Of a DNA stretch of 26,609 nt, positions 1 through 6,586 are shown in pieces. Location of the stretch: assembly GCA_964534315.1 (NCBI GenBank), contig CAZHOV010000073.1, forward strand, positions 1 to 26,609. Reading direction: 5' to 3'. Source of the stretch: CAZHOV01 sp964534315 (GTDB taxonomy: Bacteria > Bacteroidota > Bacteroidia > Chitinophagales > Saprospiraceae). The notes under the pieces are model-generated. The model was not told where the DNA came from. It did not search any database and worked only from the letters and a program-made list of their open reading frames with translations. The position numbers and the translations under genes are program-made. Within the stretch, counting starts at the first letter, position 1; every line of letters begins with the position of its first letter.

Positions 1-25
1 TTAATAATATTTTGCAATTTTACAA

Positions 26-45
26 ATCTTTCGCTTGCGAAAGAT
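26..45. repeat. Perfect short palindrome upstream of the GxxExxY gene
   Basis: Nine-base arms (ATCTTTCGC / GCGAAAGAT) are separated by only two bases, so as RNA it would fold with an 8-base stem and a 4-base loop. It lies 43 bases before the first start codon. It could be an operator, or the terminator stem of a gene to the left; no T-tract follows it, so the role is open. Confidence 0.5.
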
Positions 46-88
46 CAGTTAATAAGTAAGAGGGTATTTGTAATTAAAAATTTTACTT

Positions 89-469
89 ATGGTGACTGAA
101 AATTTAAACCGCATCAGTGGGGCAGTAATTAATGCTTCTTATCAGGTACATACTTATTTGGGACCTGGGTTACTAGAAAAAGTTTATGAACTTTGTTTAT
201 GCAAAGAGCTTCAGGAAAGTGGTTGGTATGTGGAAAGACAAAAAAGTGTTGATATTGATTATAAGGGAGAGCTTTTCAAGGATGCTTTAAGAATTGACGT
301 ATTAGTTTCAAATGAAGTAATTTGCGAGATCAAATCAGTAGATCAATTACATCCAATCCATGAGGCTCAATTATTAACCTACATGAAACTAACTAACAAA
401 AAACTTGGACTACTAATTAATTTCAACGTTCCCAAAATAAAGCAAGGCATTAGGAGATTTATTCTCTAA
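89..469 (+). CDS. GxxExxY family protein (PD-(D/E)XK nuclease fold)
   Basis: A 126-residue protein that is full length for the GxxExxY family. The name-giving motif is G27-L-L-E30-K-V-Y33. A PD-(D/E)XK-like core is visible as D70 in LRIDVLV, then E80-I-K82 in ICEIKSV, followed by a Q-containing helix (EAQLLTYMKL). The family is widespread in Bacteroidota, often next to mobile or accessory genes; its biological role has not been settled, and nuclease activity is inferred from the fold only. The ATG at 89 is the first in frame. The gene stands alone, 53 bases before the glycosyltransferase, and is followed by a CTCTGTG-rich spacer. Confidence 0.9.
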   Translation: MVTENLNRISGAVINASYQVHTYLGPGLLEKVYELCLCKELQESGWYVERQKSVDIDYKGELFKDALRIDVLVSNEVICEIKSVDQLHPIHEAQLLTYMKLTNKKLGLLINFNVPKIKQGIRRFIL

Positions 470-478
470 AAAATTATC

Positions 479-505
479 CTCTGTGCTCTCTGTGTCTCTG
501 TGGTG
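479..505. repeat. CTCTGTG-type low-complexity spacer
   Basis: Three imperfect copies of CTCTGTG occur directly after the GxxExxY gene. Similar CTCTGTG..CTCTGTGGTG spacers are common between bacterial genes, so this is probably a dispersed intergenic repeat rather than a regulatory site. No strong terminator is seen here. Confidence 0.4.
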
Positions 506-522
506 AAAAAATAAAAAATTAA

Positions 523-1647
523 TTGTCTAAATCAATCGCCAACCTAGTCCTCAACCCTTACATCAACGACAATCGGGTATATAAAACCTCCCAGTCGTTG
601 AAGCAGGCGGGCTATGATGTACAGATTGTAGCCCTGCTGCGCGGAGATGTGCCAGAGCGGGAAGATTCTGACGGGGTACCAGTACACCGGATAAAACTTA
701 GCACCATGAACCTGCCCGGTGGTGCCTTTTTTGGCGTCATCAAATTTATAGAGATGGTGATCCGCATGGTGGCGGGGTATCGCAAAAAGGATATCTGGCA
801 CTGCAACGACTTTGAGATCTTTGTCATAGGCATCATGGCCAAGATGACCCGACCAAAACTCAAACTGGTCTACGACAGCCATGAATACCAGGCCGAGCGC
901 ATTGGCAAACGAGGCTTTGAAAAATGGTTTGTGGGCGCTTTTGAGAAGTTGTTTATTCATAGAGTCTCCGCCTTTATCACGGTGAGTTATGGTATTGCAG
1001 AGGAATATAAACGGCGATTCGGCGTAAAAGACCCTAAAGTAGTGCTCAATGCACCTCACTATACCGAGGTGAAAAAATCGAAAATCCTACGCGAGAAGTT
1101 GAATATCCCTGACGGAGCAACCTTGTTTTTATATCAAGGAGGGCTGGTCGTTGGTCGGGGGATAGAGCTCCTCTTAGAAGTATTCAAACACATCAACGAC
1201 CCCAATATTCACCTGGCTCTAATGGGGCGAGGTAATTACGAACCAAGAATAAAAGCTGCAGCTAAGCGCTGCTCTTCTATTCATTTCCACCCGGCTGTAC
1301 CCTATCACGATTTGGTGGAATACACCAGCAGTGCCGATGTGGGTATTTTATCGATCCAGAATCTATGCCTCAGCTACTGGTACTGCATGCCTAATAAATT
1401 ATTTGAATACATCCAGGCCCGTATCCCCATTCTAAGCAACAACCTGCACGATAGTAAAATGGTGATCGAAGAATATAACTTGGGAGTGGTCATCCCGGAA
1501 TATACTTTAGAAGCCCTGGAAGCCGGAATTAGAGAGCTAGCTGGGCAGGACTTATCGGTTTATCAACCGGGACTAGAAAAAGCGAAGGAGGAGTTTCATT
1601 GGGAGAAGGAGGAGAGGAAGCTACTAGGGGTGTATGAGAGTGTCTAG
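523..1647 (+). CDS. GT4-like family glycosyltransferase
   Basis: A 374-residue GT-B fold glycosyltransferase. The N-terminal acceptor half opens with IANLVLNPYINDNRVYKTS and contains HCNDFE and YDSHEY. The C-terminal nucleotide-sugar half contains YQGGLVVGRGIELLL, LMGRG, a PNKLFEYIQARIPIL donor-site block and a closing helix ending YESV. It probably adds a sugar to a lipid-linked or surface glycan in the cytoplasm; donor and acceptor cannot be read. Translation must begin at the TTG at 523, because a stop codon lies directly upstream in frame and the conserved N-terminus starts at once. GC is much higher than in the pse cluster (32 G/C in the 60 bases 841-900), so it has a different history. 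The last codons and stop merge into the downstream 8-base repeat array. Confidence 0.88.
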   Translation: MSKSIANLVLNPYINDNRVYKTSQSLKQAGYDVQIVALLRGDVPEREDSDGVPVHRIKLSTMNLPGGAFFGVIKFIEMVIRMVAGYRKKDIWHCNDFEIFVIGIMAKMTRPKLKLVYDSHEYQAERIGKRGFEKWFVGAFEKLFIHRVSAFITVSYGIAEEYKRRFGVKDPKVVLNAPHYTEVKKSKILREKLNIPDGATLFLYQGGLVVGRGIELLLEVFKHINDPNIHLALMGRGNYEPRIKAAAKRCSSIHFHPAVPYHDLVEYTSSADVGILSIQNLCLSYWYCMPNKLFEYIQARIPILSNNLHDSKMVIEEYNLGVVIPEYTLEALEAGIRELAGQDLSVYQPGLEKAKEEFHWEKEERKLLGVYESV

Positions 1648-1846
1648 GTATCAGGGTGTCAGGGTATCAGGGTGTCAGGGTATCCAGGTATCAAGGTGTC
1701 CAGGTGTCAGGGTATCAGGGTATCCAGGTGTCAAGGTGTCAGGGTATCAGGGTATCAGGGTTTCTAGGGGGTACAAAGGTATAGCGGTATAAGGGGACAG
1801 AGGGGTTCAAGGGGGGTACAGGGGTACAGAGAGTATAAGGGGGGGA
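1641..1846. repeat. Degenerate 8-base tandem repeat array A (GGTRTCAG) with G-rich tail
   Basis: About 15 tandem units of GGTATCAG / GGTGTCAG with CCA and CAA variants run from the end of the glycosyltransferase gene to about 1766. A G-rich tail with GGGGTACA-like units then runs to about 1846 and ends in a run of G before AATTAA. The first unit overlaps the glycosyltransferase stop. No open reading frame is supported in it. A second array with the same two-part layout lies after the ATPase. Confidence 0.85.
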
Positions 1847-1896
1847 ATTAATTTCATCCTTTTTGAGTGTTTTTTTAGAATTGAAAACCAAACAGT

Positions 1897-1928
1897 AAAC
1901 TTTTTCGAGATCGTTTTCGGAAAAGTTT
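1897..1928. repeat. Inverted repeat before the ATPase gene
   Basis: Arms AAACTTTTTCGA (1897-1908) and TCGGAAAAGTTT (1917-1928) pair with one mismatch around an 8-base loop. Two copies of the palindrome TTTCGAAA follow at 1935-1942 and 1947-1954. All lie upstream of the ATG at 1972, so they are candidate operator or leader structures of the ATPase gene; the arms could also act as a terminator for what precedes. Confidence 0.45.
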
Positions 1929-1971
1929 GGGCTATTTCGAAATGTATTTCGAAAAATACTTATATTGGGTG

Positions 1972-3222
1972 ATGGACTTTATTAAAAGGAAGTTAGAAGA
2001 TTCGCTTAACGAGCATTTAGAAAAAAAGGAAATTACGCTGATTCTGGGGCCTCGTCAGGCAGGAAAAACAACGATGATGCGAAGGATGAAAAGTCAGCTT
2101 GAGGAAGATGGAAAGTCGACGTTGTTTCTCAATTTAGATATTGACCGGGACTGGCAATATGTCAAAACTCAATCGAGCTTGGTTCGTTACATATCTGCCG
2201 CTTTTGGTGATGGATCAGGTTATGTATTTATTGATGAAATACAGCGAAAGCAGGATGCCGGTAGGTTTTTGAAGGGGATATATGATATGGATTTACCGTA
2301 CAAGTTTATTGTTAGCGGATCGGGGAGTCTGGAGTTAAAGGAAAATGTGGTAGAATCTCTTGCCGGAAGAAAGCGGATATTTGAACTTAACCCAATTAGT
2401 TATATTGAGTTTTTACAATATAAAACGGATTATCAATACGAAGACCGCATAATTGACTGGCTGGAACTAACTGCTCAGGATCGGCAATTTTTATTGGAAG
2501 AATACCTGATCTATGGAGGATATCCGGATGTGGTTAAAGCAAAAACCAGGGAAGAGAAAATACTTCGGTTAGAGGAGATTTATCGTTCTTATATTGAAAG
2601 AGACATAAACAGCATTATCAATATAGATAAACCCAGGGAATTTGGCTTATTATTCCAGTATTTGGCCCACGTAAGCGGTTACCCTTTGAATTATTCGGGA
2701 ATAGGCCGCAAGGTGGGCCTATCCGATCATACGGTTAAGCAGTATTTTTGGTACCTTGAAAAAACCTATATGATTGAATTGGTGCGGCCATTCTTTCAAA
2801 ATCCTCAAAAAGAGATTGTTCGGGCTCCTAGTCCTTATTTTATCGATCTCGGAATTAGAAGTTTTATGCTTCAGCAGTGGATGGTGGATAGGAGTTCGAC
2901 GACTGTAAGCATGAGCTTCCGGCACCTTATTGGTCAATTATTAAAAGATAAACGATTACTGGCTACCAAACTGAATTTTTGGCGGACGAAGAATAAGGCA
3001 GAAGTTGATTTTATTACCGGTTCTATAATGGACCCTGTCCCTTACGAAGTGAAGTTTAGCGCCCTGAAGAAACCATCCATTCCAACCGGGCTTAAACAAT
3101 TTATTAGAAGTTACCACCCCAAAGCGAGTTATGTTGTGAATCTGGAATTAGAAACACAGGCATCCTATGAGGATAGCGAGGTGTTTTTTGTACCTTATTA
3201 CAAGCTAATCTCACCCTGGTAA
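1972..3222 (+). CDS. AAA_14 / DUF4143 family ATPase
   Basis: A 416-residue P-loop ATPase with the usual two-domain layout: an N-terminal AAA_14 domain with Walker A G26-PRQAGKT33 and Walker B YVFIDEIQR, an arginine-bearing sensor region (FIVSGSGSLEL), then a linker with EEYLIYGGYPDVV and a C-terminal DUF4143 domain containing FWRTKNKAEVDFI, which resembles a PD-(D/E)XK nuclease core. These proteins are common, mobile and variable in Bacteroidota; their cellular role is not established. I chose the ATG at 1972, because the conserved FIKRKLEDSL helix starts there. A TTG at 1927 and an ATG at 1942 are in-frame alternatives that would add 15 or 10 residues. The gene is bracketed by two similar repeat arrays and seems to be a self-contained accessory unit. 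Confidence 0.9.
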   Translation: MDFIKRKLEDSLNEHLEKKEITLILGPRQAGKTTMMRRMKSQLEEDGKSTLFLNLDIDRDWQYVKTQSSLVRYISAAFGDGSGYVFIDEIQRKQDAGRFLKGIYDMDLPYKFIVSGSGSLELKENVVESLAGRKRIFELNPISYIEFLQYKTDYQYEDRIIDWLELTAQDRQFLLEEYLIYGGYPDVVKAKTREEKILRLEEIYRSYIERDINSIINIDKPREFGLLFQYLAHVSGYPLNYSGIGRKVGLSDHTVKQYFWYLEKTYMIELVRPFFQNPQKEIVRAPSPYFIDLGIRSFMLQQWMVDRSSTTVSMSFRHLIGQLLKDKRLLATKLNFWRTKNKAEVDFITGSIMDPVPYEVKFSALKKPSIPTGLKQFIRSYHPKASYVVNLELETQASYEDSEVFFVPYYKLISPW

Positions 3223-3225
3223 GGG

Positions 3226-3400
3226 ATCCGGGTGTCAGGGTATCCAGGTCTCAGGGTATCAGGGTTTCAGGGTCTCAGGGTATCAGGGTATCAGGGTTTC
3301 GGGGTTTCTAGGGGGGGTAAAGGGGGTTCAGCGGTACAGAGGTACAGAGGGGGTTAAGGGGTTCAGGGGTACAGAGGTTCAAAGGGGTTTAAGGGGGTCA
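3226..3400. repeat. Degenerate 8-base tandem repeat array B
   Basis: GGTGTCAG / GGTATCAG / GGTTTCAG / GGTCTCAG units run from just after the ATPase stop to about 3310, followed by TTTCTAGGGGGG and a G-rich tail with GGTACAGAGG-like units. The array ends in AAGGGGGTCAATTAA, close to the end of array A. Orientation and order match array A, so the two form a direct repeat around the ATPase gene. Confidence 0.85.
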
Positions 3401-3501
3401 ATTAAGATCTTTCGTTATATCGTTATTCAGACAGGATGGAACTCGGATCGGGCGAATTACACAGATAATCGCGGATTTTGTCATGTTCTCCGATCTTCTA
3501 G

Positions 3502-3541
3502 TCCTCTGGTCCTCTGGTTCTCTGGTTGTTTGGTCCTCGAT
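3502..3541. repeat. Short TCCTCTGG tandem repeat
   Basis: Two perfect 8-base units (3502-3517), two variants (TTCTCTGG, TTGTTTGG) and a partial unit stand in tandem. The period equals that of the neighbouring arrays, but the unit differs; on the other strand it reads CCAGAGGA. Between array B and this repeat (3401-3501) no gene is supported. Confidence 0.7.
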
Positions 3542-3551
3542 TAATTTGTAA

Positions 3552-3721
3552 ATTGCTAAGTGGAACGGCTTGATCAGGTAGGATGTTAATTTAGAAAACA
3601 ATTAGTCATGATTACGGATATCAATCAATTGGATTTAAACAAGCGGTATACTTATGCTGACTATTTGACTTGGCAGTTTAAGGAGCGTGTGGAGTTGATA
3701 AAGGGGAAGATCTTTAAGATG
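3552..3721. repeat. Direct repeat copy 1: promoter-proximal and 5' coding block of the first Uma2 gene
   Basis: This stretch covers about 56 bases upstream and the first 38 codons of the first Uma2 gene and is repeated at 4213-4383. Within the coding part only four of 114 bases differ between copies; the upstream part is similar but more diverged. Beyond codon 38 the two genes differ strongly. Confidence 0.8.
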
Positions 3722-4186
3722 CCGCCAGCACCGAGTAAGGAGCATCAGAGAATATCTATGAATATTTCCGGGATCTTTTGGTCGGCTTTAAAAGGTAAAA
3801 AATGTTCCGTATTTGCAGCACCATTTGATGTACGGTTACCAGTAAATCAATCAGGAAATGAAATAGCCACTGTTGTCCAACCTGACATCAGTATCATTTG
3901 TGACCCTTCCAAATTAGATGACAAGGGTTGCCTGGGTGCTCCTGATTTGATTGTTGAAATATTATCACCAGGTAATTCAAAAAGAGAAGTAAAAGATAAA
4001 TTTGATCTATACGAGCAGAATGGTGTAAAATACTATTGGGTAGTATTCCCTGCCGAACGAGTGGTACAAATATATCATCTTGCCGAAGGCCAATATAAAG
4101 CTAAGGCCCCACTGGCAGATGGCGATGAAATAAGGATAGAGTGGATTGACGGGCTTCAAATCAAAGTAGAAGAGATTTTTGACTAG
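3608..4186 (+). CDS. Uma2 family endonuclease-fold protein, copy 1
   Basis: A 192-residue Uma2 (DUF820) protein with the typical layout: an N-terminal strand-helix with YADYLTW and VELIKGKIFKM, a middle segment with APFDVRLPV, and a PD-(D/E)XK core with Q91-P-D93 and APDLIVE117ILSPGN, then the KFDLYEQNGVKYYWVV block. The acidic residues expected of the fold are present. Uma2 proteins are predicted restriction-endonuclease-like proteins found in many copies in Cyanobacteria and Bacteroidota; their substrates are unknown. The ATG at 3608 begins the block shared with the next gene and is well supported. It is the first of a tandem pair, 83 bases from the second. Confidence 0.92.
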   Translation: MITDINQLDLNKRYTYADYLTWQFKERVELIKGKIFKMPPAPSKEHQRISMNISGIFWSALKGKKCSVFAAPFDVRLPVNQSGNEIATVVQPDISIICDPSKLDDKGCLGAPDLIVEILSPGNSKREVKDKFDLYEQNGVKYYWVVFPAERVVQIYHLAEGQYKAKAPLADGDEIRIEWIDGLQIKVEEIFD

Positions 4187-4212
4187 TGCCTCGGATTTTT
4201 GATCAATTCGTA

Positions 4213-4383
4213 GATTATTAAGCGGAACGACTCCATTATCCAAGATGTTTAATTAGAAAACAAGCAGTTATGATTACGGATATCAATCAATTGGATTTAA
4301 ACAAGCGGTATACTTATGCCGACTATTTGACCTGGCAGTTAAAGGAGCGGGTGGAGTTGATAAAGGGGAAGATCTTTAAGATG
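4213..4383. repeat. Direct repeat copy 2: promoter-proximal and 5' coding block of the second Uma2 gene
   Basis: Partner of the block at 3552-3721. The shared upstream words are TTAGAAAACAA close to the start codon and GGAACG further up. This suggests that the duplication carried the control region along with the gene start. Confidence 0.8.
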
Positions 4384-4851
4384 TCACCGGCACCTAATGT
4401 GCGTCATCAAAGGGTTTCGATGAATATGATCAGGGAGTTACTCAAATTACCAATTTTAGAAAATTGTCAACTTTTTTCGGCCCCATTTGATGTACGCCTT
4501 CCCGTTGCGCTCGAAGATGGAAAAACCGATACCGTTGTTCAGCCTGATTTATGTATTATTTGTGATGAATCAAAGTTGGATGAACAAGGGTGTAATGGTG
4601 CGCCAGACCTGGTTATCGAGATTTTATCCAAGGGGAATTCCCAAAAAGAAATGAAAAATAAGTTTGAATTATATGAATCTTCACTCATTCCGGAATATTG
4701 GATGGTTGATCCTGAGCATGAAAGTATTGTGATTTATAGTCTGGATGAGAAAAATAAATACATCGGTAGTAAACCTTTTGTTGGGGATGAAATAGCTTCT
4801 TCTTCGGTTTATTTAGATTTAAAGATAGCCGTTAAGGATATTTTTGTGTAA
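4270..4851 (+). CDS. Uma2 family endonuclease-fold protein, copy 2
   Basis: A 193-residue paralogue of the preceding gene. Residues 1-38 are the same except F24 to L; the rest is clearly diverged while keeping all family landmarks: APFDVRLPV, Q91-P-D93, APDLVIE117ILSKGN, KFELYE and PEYWMVDP. It is predicted to have the same nuclease-like fold and equally unknown substrate. Strong identity limited to the first 38 codons points to gene conversion or a recombination between two older Uma2 copies rather than a recent simple tandem duplication. The ATG at 4270 aligns exactly with that of copy 1. Confidence 0.92.
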   Translation: MITDINQLDLNKRYTYADYLTWQLKERVELIKGKIFKMSPAPNVRHQRVSMNMIRELLKLPILENCQLFSAPFDVRLPVALEDGKTDTVVQPDLCIICDESKLDEQGCNGAPDLVIEILSKGNSQKEMKNKFELYESSLIPEYWMVDPEHESIVIYSLDEKNKYIGSKPFVGDEIASSSVYLDLKIAVKDIFV

Positions 4852-4893
4852 TGCTTATATTGTTCGATAAAGAAATCTGAAAATTGGTCCTCA

Positions 4894-5175
4894 ATGATAA
4901 ATAAGAAGCAACAAGAAACAATAAAATCCATTCTGGCTCCCTTTGAACCTGAATATATAGGGATTTTTGGTTCTTATGCACGAGGTGATGAAAGAGAAGA
5001 TAGTGATTTGGATATTTTAGTTCAATTTGGAAAACGGTTGACGTTGTTTGATCTAGTAGGTCTGGAGCAAGATTTGACTGAGGCTTTAGACATAAAGGTG
5101 GATTTGGTGACGGCTAAATCCTTGAGTCCATTGATTAGACCATTTGTTGAAGAGGATCTTCAAAAGATAGCTTGA
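4894..5175 (+). CDS. MNT-type nucleotidyltransferase (antitoxin-like partner of HepT)
   Basis: A 93-residue minimal nucleotidyltransferase. The active-site signature G26-S27-YARGDEREDS-D38-L-D40 and the third acidic residue D70 (IKVDLV) are all present, so catalysis looks possible. In characterised MntA-HepT systems this partner AMPylates the HEPN toxin HepT and neutralises it. Here the reading frame stops with TGA at 5173-5175 and, in the same frame, runs straight on into a truncated HepT, so the pair is broken. It lies 42 bases after the second Uma2 gene. Family identity is certain; whether it still has a partner is doubtful. Confidence 0.9.
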   Translation: MINKKQQETIKSILAPFEPEYIGIFGSYARGDEREDSDLDILVQFGKRLTLFDLVGLEQDLTEALDIKVDLVTAKSLSPLIRPFVEEDLQKIA

Positions 5176-5394
5176 TGGGGAAGAAATTTTGAAATTATCG
5201 GCGAAGCAACAAAACAAGTCACAAATGAATTTCGAGTTCAATATTCTGAGATAGAGTGGAAAAAAATGGCTGGGATGAGGGATAAATTGATTCATGATTA
5301 CATAGAGGTGGATTACGAGATTGTATGGGCTACCATTCAGGATATTTTACCTTCCTTAAAAACTACTATCCAAGAGATTATTGAAGAAAATTAA
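5176..5394 (+). pseudogene. HepT-like HEPN gene remnant lacking its N-terminal third
   Basis: Translation in the same frame as the preceding nucleotidyltransferase gives 72 codons opening WGRNFEIIGEATKQV and ending in TAA at 5392-5394. It aligns with residues 46 onward of the HepT encoded at 22914-23264 (KNFEIIGEA.., YAEIEW..). The HEPN signature R-x4-H is intact here in MRDKLIHDY. The first ~45 residues, including the first helix, are absent, and there is no ATG at a sensible place. The simplest reading is a deletion joining the nucleotidyltransferase end to the middle of HepT; stop readthrough is less likely. Confidence 0.82.
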
Positions 5395-5400
5395 TTGTTG

Positions 5401-5447
5401 TAGTGAGGACTTTGACTAAATGGTGAGGGAACTGTTCGTCCTCACTA
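5401..5447. repeat. Inverted repeat between HepT remnant and pseB
   Basis: Perfect 10-base arms TAGTGAGGAC (5401-5410) and GTCCTCACTA (5438-5447) have a 27-base spacer that holds a third GGTGAGGGA-like word. It lies at the edge between the accessory flank and the polysaccharide locus. It could be a terminator without a T-tract or a relic of a mobile element end. Confidence 0.5.
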
Positions 5448-5559
5448 GTCTGCATGAGCTAAGGAAGTAAATAAAGGTTCTAAGGTTTCTGGGGGTGATA
5501 ATTTTATTGTTTTGAATTCTTTTCTAGAAAGAAATATTTTCTAAATTTTTCAAATTAAA

Positions 5560-6582
5560 ATGATGTTAGATTTAAACGAGAAATCTATCCTGGTAACAGG
5601 AGGGACAGGTTCTTTTGGGAAGAAGTTTGTCCAAATGGTACTGACTAGATTTCCCGGAGTAAAAAGGCTTGTTGTGTATTCAAGAGACGAACTCAAGCAG
5701 TTTGAAATGCAGCAACAGTTTTCACCAAGGGAATATCCAGCTATGCGGTACTTTATTGGAGATGTGAGAGACGCTGAACGGTTTAAAAGAGCTTGTGAAG
5801 GAGTGGAGATTATAATTCATGCAGCAGCCCTTAAACAAGTGCCCGCCGCGGAATACAACCCAATGGAATGTATTAAAACCAATATATTGGGGGCTGAAAA
5901 TATTATCGATGCGGCATTGGACTGTGGTGTAAAAAAAGTGGTAGCACTGTCTACCGATAAGGCAGCCGCACCTATTAATCTTTATGGAGCGACTAAATTG
6001 TGTTCGGACAAATTGTTTGTAGCTGCAAACAATATGAAGGGACACAGAGATATATCCTTCTCTGTCGTTCGGTATGGAAATGTGATAGGTTCTAGAGGTT
6101 CTGTAATGCCTTTCTTTATAAAAAAGCGACAGGATGGGTTTTTGCCAATTACACACCCGGATATGACACGTTTTAATATTTCATTAGAAGAGGGAGTCAA
6201 CCTGGTTTTCTTTGCCATAGAGCAAGCAATTGGGGGGGAAATTTTTGTGCCTAAAATTCCTTCTTATCGGATAACCGATGTTGCAACTGCCATTGGTCCA
6301 AATTGTGAACAACGAATTGTCGGTATTCGCCCGGGAGAAAAGGTACACGAAGAGATGATTACAGTATCTGATTCCTTGAACACTATTGAATTAGAAAATT
6401 ATTATGTAATAATTCCGTCCAGCAGTGTCCATTTTTCAAAGGAAGACTTTCTTCAGCATTATAAAGCTCATCCCGTTGAGAGTGGATTTAGTTATAATTC
6501 TGGGACCAATTCGGAATGGCTGGAAGTTGAGGAAATTAGAGCGCAAATAAAATTACATATAGATCCAGAATTTACAGCATAA
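5560..6582 (+). CDS. pseB: UDP-N-acetylglucosamine 4,6-dehydratase (configuration-inverting), pseudaminic acid pathway step 1
   Basis: A 340-residue extended SDR enzyme that turns UDP-GlcNAc into UDP-2-acetamido-2,6-dideoxy-beta-L-arabino-hexos-4-ulose. NADP is bound by TGGTGSFG (T13-G20). The active site shows D133-K134 in STDKAAAP and Y142-x3-K146 in LYGATK; the DK pair is typical of the inverting PseB/FlaA1 branch, as is the short ~340-residue cytoplasmic form without membrane domain. ATG codons at 5560 and 5563 are both possible starts. It is the first gene of the long + strand run; pseC begins four bases after its stop. AT-rich spacer upstream (5448-5559) probably holds the operon promoter, but I could not fix one. 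PseB identity rests on sequence plus the full pathway downstream. Confidence 0.95.
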   Translation: MMLDLNEKSILVTGGTGSFGKKFVQMVLTRFPGVKRLVVYSRDELKQFEMQQQFSPREYPAMRYFIGDVRDAERFKRACEGVEIIIHAAALKQVPAAEYNPMECIKTNILGAENIIDAALDCGVKKVVALSTDKAAAPINLYGATKLCSDKLFVAANNMKGHRDISFSVVRYGNVIGSRGSVMPFFIKKRQDGFLPITHPDMTRFNISLEEGVNLVFFAIEQAIGGEIFVPKIPSYRITDVATAIGPNCEQRIVGIRPGEKVHEEMITVSDSLNTIELENYYVIIPSSSVHFSKEDFLQHYKAHPVESGFSYNSGTNSEWLEVEEIRAQIKLHIDPEFTA

Positions 6583-6586
6583 CACT

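Noticed and set aside
544..1059. 171-codon minus-strand open frame inside the first glycosyltransferase
   Set aside because: It lies wholly opposite a gene with clear GT-B motifs and its product has no recognisable features.
1641..1846. CRISPR array
   Set aside because: The unit is 8 bases, degenerate and without spacers, so this is a tandem repeat and not CRISPR.
3398..3601. 67-codon minus-strand open frame
   Set aside because: It reads through the TCCTCTGG repeat, giving a repetitive TREPEDQRT-type peptide; no gene is supported.
5722..6156. 144-codon minus-strand open frame opposite pseB
   Set aside because: Shadow of a strongly conserved SDR gene.
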